A DNA stretch of 64,000 bases from Streptococcus oralis (lineage in GTDB: Bacteria; Bacillota; Bacilli; Lactobacillales; Streptococcaceae): the NCBI RefSeq assembly GCF_002386345.1, contig NZ_CP023507.1, positions 1,426,001-1,490,000 on the forward strand, written 5' to 3'. Below the pieces are notes generated by a model. That model was not told the DNA's origin. It made no database searches and saw only the letters and a program-made list of their open reading frames with translations. The translations under genes were made by a program, and so were the position numbers. The first letter of the stretch is position 1; each line of letters opens with the position of its first letter. Of this stretch, positions 36,727 through 46,404 are shown one piece after another.

Positions 36727-38340
36727 TTATTTAGCATAATCTACTGCACGAAGTTCGCGAATCACGGTTACCTTGATATTTCCTGGGTAATCGAGATTGT
36801 TTTCAATTTTCTCACGAACTTTGTGAGCCAAGATTGTGACTTTGTCGTCTTTGATTTGTCCTGGATTAACCATGATACGGATTTCACGTCCTGCTTGAAG
36901 AGCAAAGCTATTTTGCACTCCTTCAAAGCCATTTGCGATTTCTTCCAAATCATGGAGACGCTTGATGTAGCTTTCAAGAGATTCACTACGAGCACCTGGA
37001 CGCGCTGCACTCAAGGCATCTGCTGCAGCAACGATCACCGCAATGACGCTTTCGGCTTCGACATCACCGTGGTGGCTAGCAATAGTATTCACTACAACTG
37101 GGTGTTCCTTGTACTTACGAGCCAACTCCGTACCAATCTCAACGTGGCTACCTTCAACCTCGCGATCAATAGCTTTCCCGATGTCATGAAGGAACCCAGC
37201 ACGACGGGCAAGAGCTGCATTTTCACCAAGTTCACTGGCGATGATACCAGACAACTTAGCGACTTCAATCGAATGACGCAAGACATTTTGTCCATAAGAA
37301 GTACGGAACTGCAAGCGTCCCACAATCTTCATCAAGTCTGGATGAAGGTTTGGCGCACCAATCTCATAGGCAGCAGCCTCACCGTATTCACGGATCTTAT
37401 TGTCAATCTCTTGACGGTTTTTCTCCACCAACTCCTCGATACGAGCTGGGTGGATGCGGCCATCCTTGAGCAACATTTCCATAGTCATACGAGCAATCTC
37501 ACGTCGAATCGGATCAAATCCTGACAAGGTTACCACTTCTGGCGTGTCGTCGATGATGACATCTACCCCTGTCAAACTTTCAAAGGTACGAATATTGCGA
37601 CCTTCACGACCGATAATGCGCCCCTTCATGGTATCATCTGGTAGGTGAACTGTCGAGTTTGTTGACTCTGCTACATAGTCACCAGCGATACGCTGCATAG
37701 CCTGAACCAAGATATCTTTGGCAATCTTGTCTGAACGTTCCTTCACCTCTTGCTCAGCCTCACGAATGCGACTAGCAATTTCCTTGCTCAAGTTTTCCTC
37801 TGTTTGAGCCAAGATAATATCTCGAGCCTCAGTTTGGGAAAGGGAACTGATACGTTCAAGTTCAGCTTCTTTTTGTCTTTCGACTTCCTCTAATTGCTCT
37901 TCACGTGCATCAAGGTTTTTTGCTCTATCAGAAATACTTTGTTCTTTTTGTTCAAGTGTTTTTTCTTTGTTCGTCAAATTGTCGTCCTTACGGTCAAGGC
38001 TCGTAGCTCTCTCCGTCAAACGACTTTCAATTTGCTTGAGCTCCTGACGTTCTGACTTAAATTCAGCGTCCACTTCTTCACGGTATTTTCTGGCTTCCTC
38101 TTTGGCCTCCAATAGTGCTTCTTTTTTAAGAGACTTGCTTTCGCTCTTGGCTTCATTTAGTAATAAATCCGCTTCGCGCTCAGCTTGTCCTCGTAAATTA
38201 GTTGCTTCTTGTTCAGCATTTAGAAGCATCAACTCTGCAGCCTCTTGAGATGATTTCATCTTAGCTGAGATGCTGACATATCCAATGACTAAACCAATGA
38301 TGACGGCAAAAACAGCAATCGCAAGTGTCATGATTTCCAT
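36727..38340 (-). CDS. rny: Ribonuclease Y
   Basis: Rny is a membrane-anchored endoribonuclease that starts mRNA turnover. The 537-aa protein has an N-terminal membrane segment (about 4-22), a long coiled coil (about 30-205), a KH domain with [15 protein letters not shown] (about 224-238), and an HD phosphodiesterase domain with [15 protein letters not shown] (about 365-379; HD dyad) and the second histidine region [10 protein letters not shown]. Length is exactly that of close relatives. A methionine three codons in is an alternative start. Confidence 0.97.
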   Translation of the reverse strand: MEIMTLAIAVFAVIIGLVIGYVSISAKMKSSQEAAELMLLNAEQEATNLRGQAEREADLLLNEAKSESKSLKKEALLEAKEEARKYREEVDAEFKSERQELKQIESRLTERATSLDRKDDNLTNKEKTLEQKEQSISDRAKNLDAREEQLEEVERQKEAELERISSLSQTEARDIILAQTEENLSKEIASRIREAEQEVKERSDKIAKDILVQAMQRIAGDYVAESTNSTVHLPDDTMKGRIIGREGRNIRTFESLTGVDVIIDDTPEVVTLSGFDPIRREIARMTMEMLLKDGRIHPARIEELVEKNRQEIDNKIREYGEAAAYEIGAPNLHPDLMKIVGRLQFRTSYGQNVLRHSIEVAKLSGIIASELGENAALARRAGFLHDIGKAIDREVEGSHVEIGTELARKYKEHPVVVNTIASHHGDVEAESVIAVIVAAADALSAARPGARSESLESYIKRLHDLEEIANGFEGVQNSFALQAGREIRIMVNPGQIKDDKVTILAHKVREKIENNLDYPGNIKVTVIRELRAVDYAK

Positions 38341-38466
38341 GTTTTTACCTCATTAAATTTGTTTATCGAATGACATACATTCCTTAATATTCTATCATAA
38401 AAAACCGATTTTCACAAACCCAAATTGAAGAGTTTTGTGTGAATTTTAGAAGAAAAGATTTCTAGT

Positions 38467-40131
38467 TCAGCTATCACTTAATACTAAGTTATCTAGTGGA
38501 ATTTGATTAATTGTAATTTGCCCTTTTGATTCCAAAGGTAGGCATTTTTTTATAAAGTTCTGATATTCTGGATTTTCTAGTTTCTCTATGTTATTAATTC
38601 GATAATCATCTTTTATATTCTTGTCTAAAACATCATAGTATATTTCAACTAGACGCTCCTCTATTTCATAACTAGAATAATTATAGTCACTATAAAATAT
38701 ATCCTTAAATTCTTCTGATAAAAATAAATTTCTTAGCCCTATCTCCCATAAACACGATAAAAGTTGAGAAAGATAGTCCTTTTTCTTATTATATGAGTTT
38801 CCATCTACGTTCAAATAAACATCTGAACTTGCTATAAGATCCTCAATATTAAAATCTACAATCTTTGCTAACATTTCAAAATGAAAATATCCGTTAGACT
38901 CAAATAACTTGTTATACATATCTATGCCATTAAAATATTTATAACATTGAAAAAATAATACTAGAATACTATCTGTTTCTTCCCAACCATTCATCCAATT
39001 GATAATGTAGTCTGCTTTCTCATTATTATCAGTTATATTTGAAAGTTTTTCTAACGACTTCTGGAACTCTCTCAAGCTTAGTTTTTTTAGTTTTGAATCT
39101 TTATTTTTATCTTCTACAACTCTTTCACCTATATCTACATAATGAATTTTAAAAATCAATGATAACATTTTTCCAAAGTCATCATCTCTCAATTTACTCT
39201 TTTTCAAAATATTATCTATGACTTCTTCTGCAGATACCATTTTATTTTGATTTAACTTAAATTTACTATAAATGAGTCTCTCTGCTGACCCTATTTCCTT
39301 AATATTTAAAATTACAATAATTTTAAATCTTTTATTCTCAGAAAGATAGTCAATATAACCCAATAAATCATTGTAATCTGAAGGGTTATCTGATGTTTCT
39401 GCATATGAAACCCGTTCGAAATCATCAAAAATAATGATAGAATCTCGCTTCATCAAATCCGTTCCAACTGTTTTAAAGAACCATTTAAAAACTCCTCCAA
39501 CAAGTGGAATAAAGTCCAAATTTCCGAGTATGGATTGTTTTTCTATTTCATTGATCAATATTTTCTCGGCTTGCTCTCTTGTTTTTATCCCAAAGCAGGA
39601 AATATAGTAGATTTCTTTCTTTTTGTAAATTTGATTTTCAAAAAACGTCTTTATAAAAAATGTTTTCCCACTCCCCCAAGAACCATCCAACCAGAACACA
39701 TTATGAATAGAATCTGAACTATTTAAAAACTCCACCAGATAAGTTTGATAAGGATAGTCATCCAAGTCATATTCCGGAAATAGCTCTGGGTCCAGTTTCT
39801 TATAACTAACTTTTTTAAAAATTATGTCTAAAAACCAGAATAGTATTGTTGGTATAGTCAGTGCTAACAATATTATTACACGATTCGCATACAAAATCGA
39901 AATAATATCTTTTAAAATATTATAATTAGATACAAATTTATAGATAGGCAAAACAAAGCGTTTAAATTGTTCAATCTCCAGTGCAAGATACAGTACCCAT
40001 ATACTGGCTATAAATATTTTGTACCATTCAACAACTCTTACATTACTACTCCATGATGGTCTTTTCAATAAATATTTCAATGGTTTGAAATTCAGAATAA
40101 AATTAAGAATCCTCATCATTATATTTTTCAT
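38467..40131 (-). CDS. KAP-like membrane P-loop NTPase (orphan)
   Basis: A 554-aa AT-rich protein. Hydrophobic segments at about 37-52 and 72-105 precede Walker A (DGSWGSGKTFF, about 147-157); Walker B is SIIIFDDFERV (about 228-238), followed by a sensor-like stretch IIVILNIKEIGS. The FDDFER form of Walker B and the membrane segments near the P-loop are features of the KAP NTPase class, many of which are tied to phage exclusion. The C-terminal 250 residues are helical and unrecognised. It is a lone gene between rny and the yefM-yoeB cassette, in a place where I remember no such gene in pneumococcus, so it looks acquired. A single-gene defence role is inference. Confidence 0.75.
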   Translation of the reverse strand: MKNIMMRILNFILNFKPLKYLLKRPSWSSNVRVVEWYKIFIASIWVLYLALEIEQFKRFVLPIYKFVSNYNILKDIISILYANRVIILLALTIPTILFWFLDIIFKKVSYKKLDPELFPEYDLDDYPYQTYLVEFLNSSDSIHNVFWLDGSWGSGKTFFIKTFFENQIYKKKEIYYISCFGIKTREQAEKILINEIEKQSILGNLDFIPLVGGVFKWFFKTVGTDLMKRDSIIIFDDFERVSYAETSDNPSDYNDLLGYIDYLSENKRFKIIVILNIKEIGSAERLIYSKFKLNQNKMVSAEEVIDNILKKSKLRDDDFGKMLSLIFKIHYVDIGERVVEDKNKDSKLKKLSLREFQKSLEKLSNITDNNEKADYIINWMNGWEETDSILVLFFQCYKYFNGIDMYNKLFESNGYFHFEMLAKIVDFNIEDLIASSDVYLNVDGNSYNKKKDYLSQLLSCLWEIGLRNLFLSEEFKDIFYSDYNYSSYEIEERLVEIYYDVLDKNIKDDYRINNIEKLENPEYQNFIKKCLPLESKGQITINQIPLDNLVLSDS

Positions 40132-40312
40132 ATATACCCCTTTTAATCTATATTATCATGATTATACCACAAAATAAGAGTTATAAAGCGGATTAAAGGG
40201 ACAAGAATCTAGTTATTATACTAAAATTTTTCACTGATTTCTTAACTTAGGAAATCTGTCATTTTCCAAAAAATTTTATCTTTAATTTATTAGCTAAAAT
40301 TTCTAAAATAAA

Positions 40313-40334
40313 AAGCCTACCTTTCAGTAGACTT
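40313..40334 (-). terminator. Terminator of yefM-yoeB
   Basis: An 8-bp stem AAGTCTAC / GTAGGCTT (one G-T pair) on the minus strand, followed by TTTTATTTT; it overlaps the yoeB stop codon. The same sequence recurs at 40958-40979. Confidence 0.7.
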
Positions 40335-40587
40335 AGTAGTGATATTTGAAGGACAAGAAAGCGATGCTATCTCCATCCATCATATAAATCAAGCGATTTT
40401 CTGCATCAATACGTCGTGACCAAGCTCCTTGATAATCATACTTGAGCGGTTCTGGTTTCCCAATTCCTGAAAAAGGATCGCGTTGAATATCCTTGATTAG
40501 CATGTTGATTCTTTTTAATGTCTTCTTATCCTGAGTTTGCCAATAGCAATAATCTGCCCAGGCATCTTCTGTAAACTTGAGCAGCAT
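40333..40587 (-). CDS. yoeB: YoeB-type mRNA interferase toxin
   Basis: YoeB associates with the ribosome and cleaves mRNA in the A site when its antitoxin is degraded. The 84-aa protein has the full family core: FTEDAWADYCYWQTQDKKTL at the N-terminus, IQRDPFSGIGKPEPLKYDYQG in the middle, WSRRIDAENRLIY and the C-terminal KYHY with the catalytic histidine and tyrosine. It begins 3 nt after yefM and is read from the same message. Confidence 0.95.
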   Translation of the reverse strand: MLLKFTEDAWADYCYWQTQDKKTLKRINMLIKDIQRDPFSGIGKPEPLKYDYQGAWSRRIDAENRLIYMMDGDSIAFLSFKYHY

Positions 40588-40590
40588 TTC

Positions 40591-40845
40591 TCACTCCTCA
40601 ATAACATGGACCTGAGTACTTCCAGCTCGGACTTGAGAAATTCCTCGCAAGACCTTGTCAGAAAGCTCCTTGTTCTGAGCGATTCTCAAGGTTTCTTGAA
40701 TACTATCCCACTCGCTCTTTGAAAGGACAACAATATCCTCATCAGGATTTTTATTGACCACCGTCAAAGGCTCAAATTCTTCATTTACCTTTTTCATGTA
40801 GTCTTTTAAATGATTTCGGAATGTTGAATAAAGAACTGCTTCCAT
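40591..40845 (-). CDS. yefM: YefM-type antitoxin
   Basis: YefM binds YoeB and, alone or as the complex, represses the operon. The 84-aa protein has the Phd/YefM DNA-binding N-terminus (VLYSTFRNHLKDYMKKVNE) and EDIVVLSKSEWDSIQET, with a flexible C-terminal tail that covers the toxin. I chose the ATG at 40845 (MEAVLY) with GAGG at 7 nt; the ATG two codons earlier has no room for a site. Confidence 0.95.
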   Translation of the reverse strand: MEAVLYSTFRNHLKDYMKKVNEEFEPLTVVNKNPDEDIVVLSKSEWDSIQETLRIAQNKELSDKVLRGISQVRAGSTQVHVIEE

Positions 40846-40957
40846 AACCATACCTCATTTTACCTCTTTTCCACTATTATACACAAAAAGAAAGAAATTG
40901 TCAGGAACTTGTACAAGATTTTTCTTTTCTATCTATTTATTCGAAAATCTTCTAAAA

Positions 40958-40979
40958 AAGTCCACCTTTCAGTAGACTT
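40958..40979 (-). terminator. Terminator of tmcAL
   Basis: An 8-bp stem AAGTCTAC / GTGGACTT on the minus strand, followed by TTTTTAG; it overlaps the tmcAL stop codon and is nearly identical to the yoeB terminator. Confidence 0.7.
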
Positions 40980-42075
40980 AGTTTGTTTCTATTCTAATGG
41001 GCACCCTGCCGAAATTCTGCTCTGCGATGCTTGGCTGTCCTAGTTGGTAAATCTGGTCTGCCTTTTGCGTCATGGTATCCCAAGGTTCTTTGCCAATTCG
41101 GCTGACTAGTTGGACTTGGTCTTTCAGAGACTTGAGATGTTGTCTGCCTTTTTCGGTAAAACCAAGGACATGGATACCTTCTGGCAAGTCACTTTCTCTA
41201 GCTTGAACCAAGATATAAGTCAATAGGCGTCTGACACGCGCTTTTGTGTAACGTTTGGTCGCAACCGCCTCGACCAATTCCTCCACAGACTGGGCTGTTT
41301 TGATAGCATCCTTGATGCGCACAGCCATTTCTTGATTGACCTGATAGATGGCGGTTAGGTCTGGATTTGACAAGATTTGATAGCGGAGCAAGGGAAAATA
41401 GTCTTCCCAGCTCACCTTACTGGTCTGCTCAAAGAGGGCAAGAGAAGGCATAAAGCGTTCTAAGAAACCTTGGTCTGATTGATGCTGACGAAGGGCTGTC
41501 GCCGAGGCAAAGTCCACATCCTTATCCACAGAATGGTAACCCGCCCCCTGACGTTGAATTGGATGCAGGTTGACGTTTCGTCCTGCAATTGCCTTGGCAT
41601 AAGCTAGAGCTAGAACATGATTGGGCGTATTGCCAGAAAAATCAAGGCCAGCAAATTCCTTCCACATGGCTTGGGTTTTCTGAGGGTAGGAGAATGAATC
41701 AGGTAGATTGTCCACAAAATTCTCCATCTCAACGCCTTGCTCTGCGTATAATTCAGCAATTTTCTGGTAGTCCAGAACTTCCTCTGTCCCAAAAGCTAGG
41801 CTATCAATGCCCAACCGATCCAAGATATCCACAGCCCCTTGACCAAAGAAATCCGCTGCCTGAACACTGACTAAAAAGGGCAATTCCACTACCAGATCCG
41901 CTCCATTTTCCAGCGCCATCTGAGCCCGAGTCCACTTGTCCACGATAGCAGGCTCTCCACGCTGTATGAAATTCCCAGACATGGCAACGATTTTCAGTCC
42001 CTTCGCCTGATCCAGCAGGTATTTATGCCCATTATGAAAAGGATTGAACTCCGCGATAATACCTGTAATGGTCAT
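40978..42075 (-). CDS. tmcAL: tRNA(Met) cytidine acetate ligase
   Basis: TmcAL uses ATP and acetate to make N4-acetylcytidine at the wobble base of elongator tRNA-Met. The 365-aa protein has the nucleotidyltransferase motif [15 protein letters not shown] (about 6-20), [17 protein letters not shown] (about 33-49) and SATALRQ (about 180). All match the former YlbM/DUF795 family. It starts 9 nt after the methyltransferase gene. Full length. Confidence 0.93.
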   Translation of the reverse strand: MTITGIIAEFNPFHNGHKYLLDQAKGLKIVAMSGNFIQRGEPAIVDKWTRAQMALENGADLVVELPFLVSVQAADFFGQGAVDILDRLGIDSLAFGTEEVLDYQKIAELYAEQGVEMENFVDNLPDSFSYPQKTQAMWKEFAGLDFSGNTPNHVLALAYAKAIAGRNVNLHPIQRQGAGYHSVDKDVDFASATALRQHQSDQGFLERFMPSLALFEQTSKVSWEDYFPLLRYQILSNPDLTAIYQVNQEMAVRIKDAIKTAQSVEELVEAVATKRYTKARVRRLLTYILVQARESDLPEGIHVLGFTEKGRQHLKSLKDQVQLVSRIGKEPWDTMTQKADQIYQLGQPSIAEQNFGRVPIRIETN

Positions 42076-42084
42076 GGTAATCTC

Positions 42085-42825
42085 CTACTTCTGCGCGACA
42101 AAAAACCAACGTCTACTGTTTTCTGTTGGTTCCTTGTCCTCAAAGTCCGCATATAGTTTGAAGAACTTGAAACCAGCTTGTTCCAGCAAAATATCATAGG
42201 TCAAAACCTCATAGGTTCGCTCCTCATGCACTTCATCGTGGCGACTAAAGGAACCGTCAGCCTCCTTGATAAAGAAGGTCAACTCATGCACGATGGAGTG
42301 AGGTGCTTCGTCCTCATAGGTGTCCCAAAGCATAGCGAAATCTTCCGCATTTTCATGGTAAGAATAGCCTGGAAAAACTTCATCTGTCTGGTAGGTCGAA
42401 TGTACATCAAAGATAAATACTCCGTCTTCATTGAGGGCATTATACACTTCCTTAAAGACGTCTCCTACTTCCACCTCATCCTGCATGTAACAGATCGAGT
42501 CCGAATAACAAGTAACAAAATCATATTTCCCTGCTTTGGACAAATCCAGCATGTTGCCTTCAATAAAATCAATCTTTTGCTTGGCTGAAGCAGCTCTCTT
42601 CTCCGCAATCTTCAGCATATCTGCGCTCAAGTCAAGCCCCGTCACATCAAAGCCTGCTTGAGAAAAGCGCACAGACTGGATACCTGTTCCACAAGCCAAT
42701 TCCAAAAGCTTCTTTCTCTCCTTGGTCTTAGGCAAATGACGCAGAGAAAAATCCGTCCATTTATCGTATAAACTGTCATCCATGACCGCATCATAGACCG
42801 CCGCAAAGGTTTCATAAGTCGCCAT
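42085..42825 (-). CDS. Class I SAM-dependent methyltransferase
   Basis: A 246-aa Rossmann-fold methyltransferase with motif I LLELACGTGIQSVRF (about 40-54), DLSADML (about 72-78), and YDFVTCYSDSICYM (about 101-114). The substrate is unknown. I chose the ATG at 42825 (MATYETFAAVYDAVMDD), the usual family start; ATG two codons earlier and longer forms are less likely, and the ribosome site is weak in each case. It is followed 9 nt later by tmcAL and preceded by a long gene-free stretch with a strong hairpin, possibly a regulatory leader. Confidence 0.88.
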   Translation of the reverse strand: MATYETFAAVYDAVMDDSLYDKWTDFSLRHLPKTKERKKLLELACGTGIQSVRFSQAGFDVTGLDLSADMLKIAEKRAASAKQKIDFIEGNMLDLSKAGKYDFVTCYSDSICYMQDEVEVGDVFKEVYNALNEDGVFIFDVHSTYQTDEVFPGYSYHENAEDFAMLWDTYEDEAPHSIVHELTFFIKEADGSFSRHDEVHEERTYEVLTYDILLEQAGFKFFKLYADFEDKEPTENSRRWFFVAQK

Positions 42826-42954
42826 ATTCATGATACCAAGTCCGCCCGTAATCGGAATGAAAATTAGGAGCTTGACGATGGAGCCGAGCTCCAAGGAAGG
42901 CTATCTATTTTCCGACGATTACAGGACGGGTTCAAATCCTTTCTAAGATACAAA

Positions 42955-43044
42955 GAGCGTTAAAAGCTAAGAGAAAATAGGAATCTTACCGACGTAGCGT
43001 CAGATACAAAGGAAGTTCCTCTTTTTCTCACAGCTTTTAGCTCG
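42955..43044 (-). ncRNA. Long imperfect hairpin in the leader of the methyltransferase gene
   Basis: Arms 42955-42984 and 43017-43044 pair through GAGC, AAAAGCT, GAGAAAA and GGAA blocks (about 22 bp with small internal loops). The apical part holds a GACG TAG CGTC mini-hairpin. It lies between the rsfS terminator and the methyltransferase start, in a 320-base gene-free gap (42826-43145). RNA function is unproven; it may be a cis-acting leader or a palindromic repeat. Confidence 0.45.
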
Positions 43045-43115
43045 TGTTCAGTTTCAAGATCAACCAAACACGACGCCCTCACCTTTCCATCCATTTTTTC
43101 TAAAATAAGCAAAGA

Positions 43116-43139
43116 AACCCAGTTGAGTGCAACTGAGTT
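43116..43139 (-). terminator. Terminator of the rsfS operon
   Basis: Stem AACTCAGTTG / CAACTGGGTT (one G-T pair) on the minus strand, followed by TCTTTGCTTATTTT; it starts 6 nt after the rsfS stop. Confidence 0.75.
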
Positions 43140-43145
43140 CATCTA

Positions 43146-43499
<354 letters not shown>

Positions 43500-44093
43500 T
43501 TAGTCCTCTTTCAAATAGTGCACAAAGGCGTTATAGGTTTCAAGGGTTTGGGGATAGATGGGAAATCCCTGATGAGCTAAATGCTCCACGGTACGAGCTG
43601 TCTCATAAGCCACTGCCTTATTGAGCGACAAACTTGCAATCTCACGCGCCTGGTCCACTCCAGGGAAGGCACGATTGTGCTCGATATAGTCTGCTACATA
43701 GATGACCTTGTCTAAGTCCGTCATCTGACCAGCACCAACTGTATGAATTTCAATGGCTCGCAGGACTTCTGGATCATGCAAATCCAAATCTTCCTGAATC
43801 TTGTAGATGCCAACCATGCCATGCCAGACATTATTGCCCCAGTTTTTGAGGTCAGGGTCTAGCTGATAACGGTCAATCAAGTCTAGGAATTCCTGATCTG
43901 ACAACTTTTTAGCATAGTCATGGAGAAGTCCTGCAAGAGCAGCTTTCTCACTATCCAAACCAAAACGCTGAGCCAGTTCTATGGCTGCACGCTCCACCCC
44001 CAAGCAATGGGTTAGACGTTTTTCGGGTAGAAGCTCTGCCATTCTTCCCAACAAAACCTCACGTGAACAGTTGATATAGTCTTGATAGGCCAT
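43500..44093 (-). CDS. yqeK: HD-domain nucleotidase (YqeK)
   Basis: YqeK proteins of Firmicutes hydrolyse diadenosine tetraphosphate to ADP. The 197-aa HD protein shows [12 protein letters not shown] (metal His), [11 protein letters not shown] (HD dyad, about 53-63), NVWHGMVG and [25 protein letters not shown] (about 115-139), the full set of metal ligands. The start overlaps the nadD stop by 1 nt. Confidence 0.94.
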   Translation of the reverse strand: MAYQDYINCSREVLLGRMAELLPEKRLTHCLGVERAAIELAQRFGLDSEKAALAGLLHDYAKKLSDQEFLDLIDRYQLDPDLKNWGNNVWHGMVGIYKIQEDLDLHDPEVLRAIEIHTVGAGQMTDLDKVIYVADYIEHNRAFPGVDQAREIASLSLNKAVAYETARTVEHLAHQGFPIYPQTLETYNAFVHYLKED

Positions 44094-44722
44094 CAGTAGA
44101 GCCCCTCCTTCTCGATGTAGTCTAGCACTGGCTGAGGTAGGAGAAAGTTGGGTTGCCGACCTTGGGCAATGAAGTCACGTACCATGCTGGAGGAAATATC
44201 CATGAGAGGCACATCCACCCAGATAACTGGATAGGAAGTTCCTGCCTTGTAGCGTGGACGCTGAACCCCTACAAACTGAACCATGTCGACCAGCTCATCA
44301 ATTCGGTACCACTTAGGCAGATAGTCCACCATATCAGCTCCGATAATGAAGTAATAATCCGTATCTGGATGTTGCTCTGTCAAAATCTTCATGGTGTCGT
44401 AGGTGTAGGAAATGCCCTTGCGCTCTAACTCGATTGTTTCAATGGCTAAGCCTTCAATCCCCTCAATCGCCAACTCAAGCATCTTGAGCCGATGGTGCTC
44501 GGGAATGGTTTCCTTTTTATCTACATGAGGTGGTTGGTATTCGGGCATAAGCAGAACTTGATCCAGTCCTAACTGTTGTCGTACTTGGTCCGCTACAACA
44601 AGATGGGCATTGTGAACGGGGTTAAAATTCCCTCCTAGGATCCCGACTTGTTTGCGTTTTTTCTCCTTGATTTCTGGCTCCAACTCTACCTTAGTAAAGG
44701 GAGTCAATAATTCGATTGCCAT
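44093..44722 (-). CDS. nadD: Nicotinate-nucleotide adenylyltransferase
   Basis: NadD makes nicotinate adenine dinucleotide from ATP and nicotinate mononucleotide in NAD synthesis. The 209-aa protein has [20 protein letters not shown] (about 27-46) with the (H/T)xGH-type site, [16 protein letters not shown] (about 122-137), and the C-terminal [14 protein letters not shown] motif (about 176-189; ISxTxIR signature). A 20-residue N-terminal extension is common in streptococci. It is followed directly by yqeK. Confidence 0.96.
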   Translation of the reverse strand: MAIELLTPFTKVELEPEIKEKKRKQVGILGGNFNPVHNAHLVVADQVRQQLGLDQVLLMPEYQPPHVDKKETIPEHHRLKMLELAIEGIEGLAIETIELERKGISYTYDTMKILTEQHPDTDYYFIIGADMVDYLPKWYRIDELVDMVQFVGVQRPRYKAGTSYPVIWVDVPLMDISSSMVRDFIAQGRQPNFLLPQPVLDYIEKEGLY

Positions 44723-44773
44723 AGGCTCGTCTTCCTTTAATTCTCTGTAAAAACAGTTGTTTGGAGTAGGTGT

Positions 44774-45085
44774 TTAGATTTCTTTAACTTTCTTGGAAAT
44801 CTTGCGATTTTCTTTCTTGCTGGATTGTTTAAACAAGATCAAGATGCGTCCGATTTTTTGGACCGTATCCACACCGATTTCTTCTTCCAAGATTTCAGCT
44901 ACTTCATGGATATTTTCATCTGTGTTTTGTAAGAGTGTAACTTTAATCAATTCGCGGGCGTCAAGAGCTTGACGAACGCTGGTCTTGATTTGGTCGTTAA
45001 GACCATTTTTCCCAATTTGGATGATGGGTTTGAGGGTGTGTGCCTGGCTGTTGAGGAAGGCACGTTGTTTTGAGGTTAATGACAT
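44774..45085 (-). CDS. yhbY: YhbY-family RNA-binding protein (CRM domain)
   Basis: A 103-aa protein of the CRM/YhbY family associated with the large ribosomal subunit precursor. It opens LTSKQRAFLNSQAHTLKPIIQIGKNGLND (the loop GxxG is GKNG), followed by ALDARELIKVTLLQNTDENI and QKIGRILILFKQS. The C-terminal basic tail (KKENRKISKKVKEI) would aid RNA binding. Its leader contains a large nested hairpin region. Confidence 0.93.
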   Translation of the reverse strand: MSLTSKQRAFLNSQAHTLKPIIQIGKNGLNDQIKTSVRQALDARELIKVTLLQNTDENIHEVAEILEEEIGVDTVQKIGRILILFKQSSKKENRKISKKVKEI

Positions 45086-45104
45086 ATTCTTTCTTCCTTT
45101 TTGG

Positions 45105-45256
45105 ATAGTTATTTTAGGTGGTGGGGGACGGTCGGAACTAATTTTCCAAAGAATTCATCTTTGAAAAATGGATTTCCTAACCTCACACTTGAGCCTAGGT
45201 CTCAAGTGTGCCCCTTGCCAATCTAAAGATTGGCAAGACACCACGGCAATAACTAT
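45105..45256 (-). repeat. Nested hairpin element between yqeH and yhbY
   Basis: ATAGTTATT (45105-45113) pairs perfectly with AATAACTAT (45248-45256) and GTGGTG (45118-45123) with CACCAC (45239-45244). Enclosed are three hairpins: an 11-bp one near 45142-45168 (one U-G pair on the minus strand), CACACTTGAG / CTCAAGTGTG (45184-45210) and CTTGCCAATCT / AGATTGGCAAG (45214-45237). The message from yqeH to yhbY would contain this structure. Confidence 0.65.
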
Positions 45257-45295
45257 CTTTTTATGAGCTCACTTTGTTCGCTCAGTGATTTTATT

Positions 45296-46402
45296 TTAAA
45301 TAATGGCTTTTCGTGTGACGACGGCGACGCCTTCTGGTGCCCAGACGGCGACTTTGGCGATGCCTGTTACGCGGATCCAGCCTAGGCCTGAGATGACCAG
45401 ATCTGTCTTGTCCTTAATGGTAAAGACATGCTGGACTAGTTTTGGAAAATCTTCTTTTTCTTTACTATTTGGTGGTGTGAGAAGGGTTCCAAGGTGCTTG
45501 TCGTAGAAAGCACTAGCGCCTTCAAGCTTGGTACGGTGGAGTTTGAGTTCATTATCAAAGAAGGCTGTAAAACCTTGCTTTTCTCCTGATATAAAGTCAA
45601 ATCGTCCGAGACCACCTAGAAACAGGGTTTGTTCAGGGTTAAGCTGATAGGTTTTGGGCTTGATTTCCTTTTTAGGGCTGACATACTTGAGGTTTTTAGC
45701 CGTCAAGTAGTGGGCCATCTGGTGTCGGTGGATAATTCCCGGCGTATCGTAGATATAAGATCCGTCTTCAAGCGGAATCTCAATCTTGTCCAAGGTTGTT
45801 CCTGGGAAGCGCGAAGTCGTGATGACATTTTGGTTACCCGTTATTTCTTGAATAATGGCATTGATGAGGGTTGATTTTCCAACGTTAGTCACACCGACCA
45901 CATAGACATCGCGTCCCTTACGATAATGCTCAATCTTATCAATGACTTCCTTGATAGCATGCTTATTCTGTGCTGAAGTCAGGACGACATCCACAGGGCG
46001 AAGACCTTCTTCGTGGGCACGCTCCATCAGCCACTGGCTAATCTTGCCTGGTTTAACAGACTTGGGCAGGATATCTTTTTTATTTCCAACCAAGAGGACA
46101 TCATTGCCCGAGACAAAACGTGGCAAGCCTGGGATGACAGAGCCATTAAAGTCAAAGATATCAATGACATTGACCACCAAGGCATCACTGTCTCCCACCT
46201 CGTGCAAGAGCTTGAGGAAATCATCGTCCGTCAACTGGACATCTGTGATTTCATTGTAATGACGGAGACGGAAACAGCGTTGGCAATAGACTTCGCCAGT
46301 CTCCAAACCTTTTTCGAGTGCCGACTGGGGAGTGAAACCAAGACCAGCCTTGTCTGTCGTCTGAATGGTTGCCCCACAACCAATACAGAGAATTTCTTCC
46401 AT
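45296..46402 (-). CDS. yqeH: Ribosome biogenesis GTPase YqeH
   Basis: YqeH is a circularly permuted GTPase needed for 30S assembly. The 368-aa protein begins with a zinc finger (CIGCG...CQRCFRLRHYNEI, about 5-50). G motifs come in permuted order: NKKDIL (G4, about 108-113), SAQNKH (G5), VGVTNVGKSTLIN (G1, about 171-183), TTLDK (G2) and DTPGI (G3, about 220). The C-terminal domain follows. It starts 2 nt after yqeG. Confidence 0.95.
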   Translation of the reverse strand: MEEILCIGCGATIQTTDKAGLGFTPQSALEKGLETGEVYCQRCFRLRHYNEITDVQLTDDDFLKLLHEVGDSDALVVNVIDIFDFNGSVIPGLPRFVSGNDVLLVGNKKDILPKSVKPGKISQWLMERAHEEGLRPVDVVLTSAQNKHAIKEVIDKIEHYRKGRDVYVVGVTNVGKSTLINAIIQEITGNQNVITTSRFPGTTLDKIEIPLEDGSYIYDTPGIIHRHQMAHYLTAKNLKYVSPKKEIKPKTYQLNPEQTLFLGGLGRFDFISGEKQGFTAFFDNELKLHRTKLEGASAFYDKHLGTLLTPPNSKEKEDFPKLVQHVFTIKDKTDLVISGLGWIRVTGIAKVAVWAPEGVAVVTRKAII

Positions 46403-46404
46403 AG

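Noticed and set aside
36823..37524. A 233-codon plus-strand open frame opposite rny
   Set aside because: It is antisense to the conserved KH-HD region of rny and reflects codon bias; no protein family fits.
42929..42939. GGTTCAAATCC, resembling the T-arm of a tRNA
   Set aside because: The flanking bases do not form a T-stem and no acceptor, D or anticodon stem can be drawn on either strand.
42960..43142. Possible 60-codon minus-strand gene
   Set aside because: It covers the rsfS terminator and the long hairpin, has no ribosome site and no recognisable sequence.
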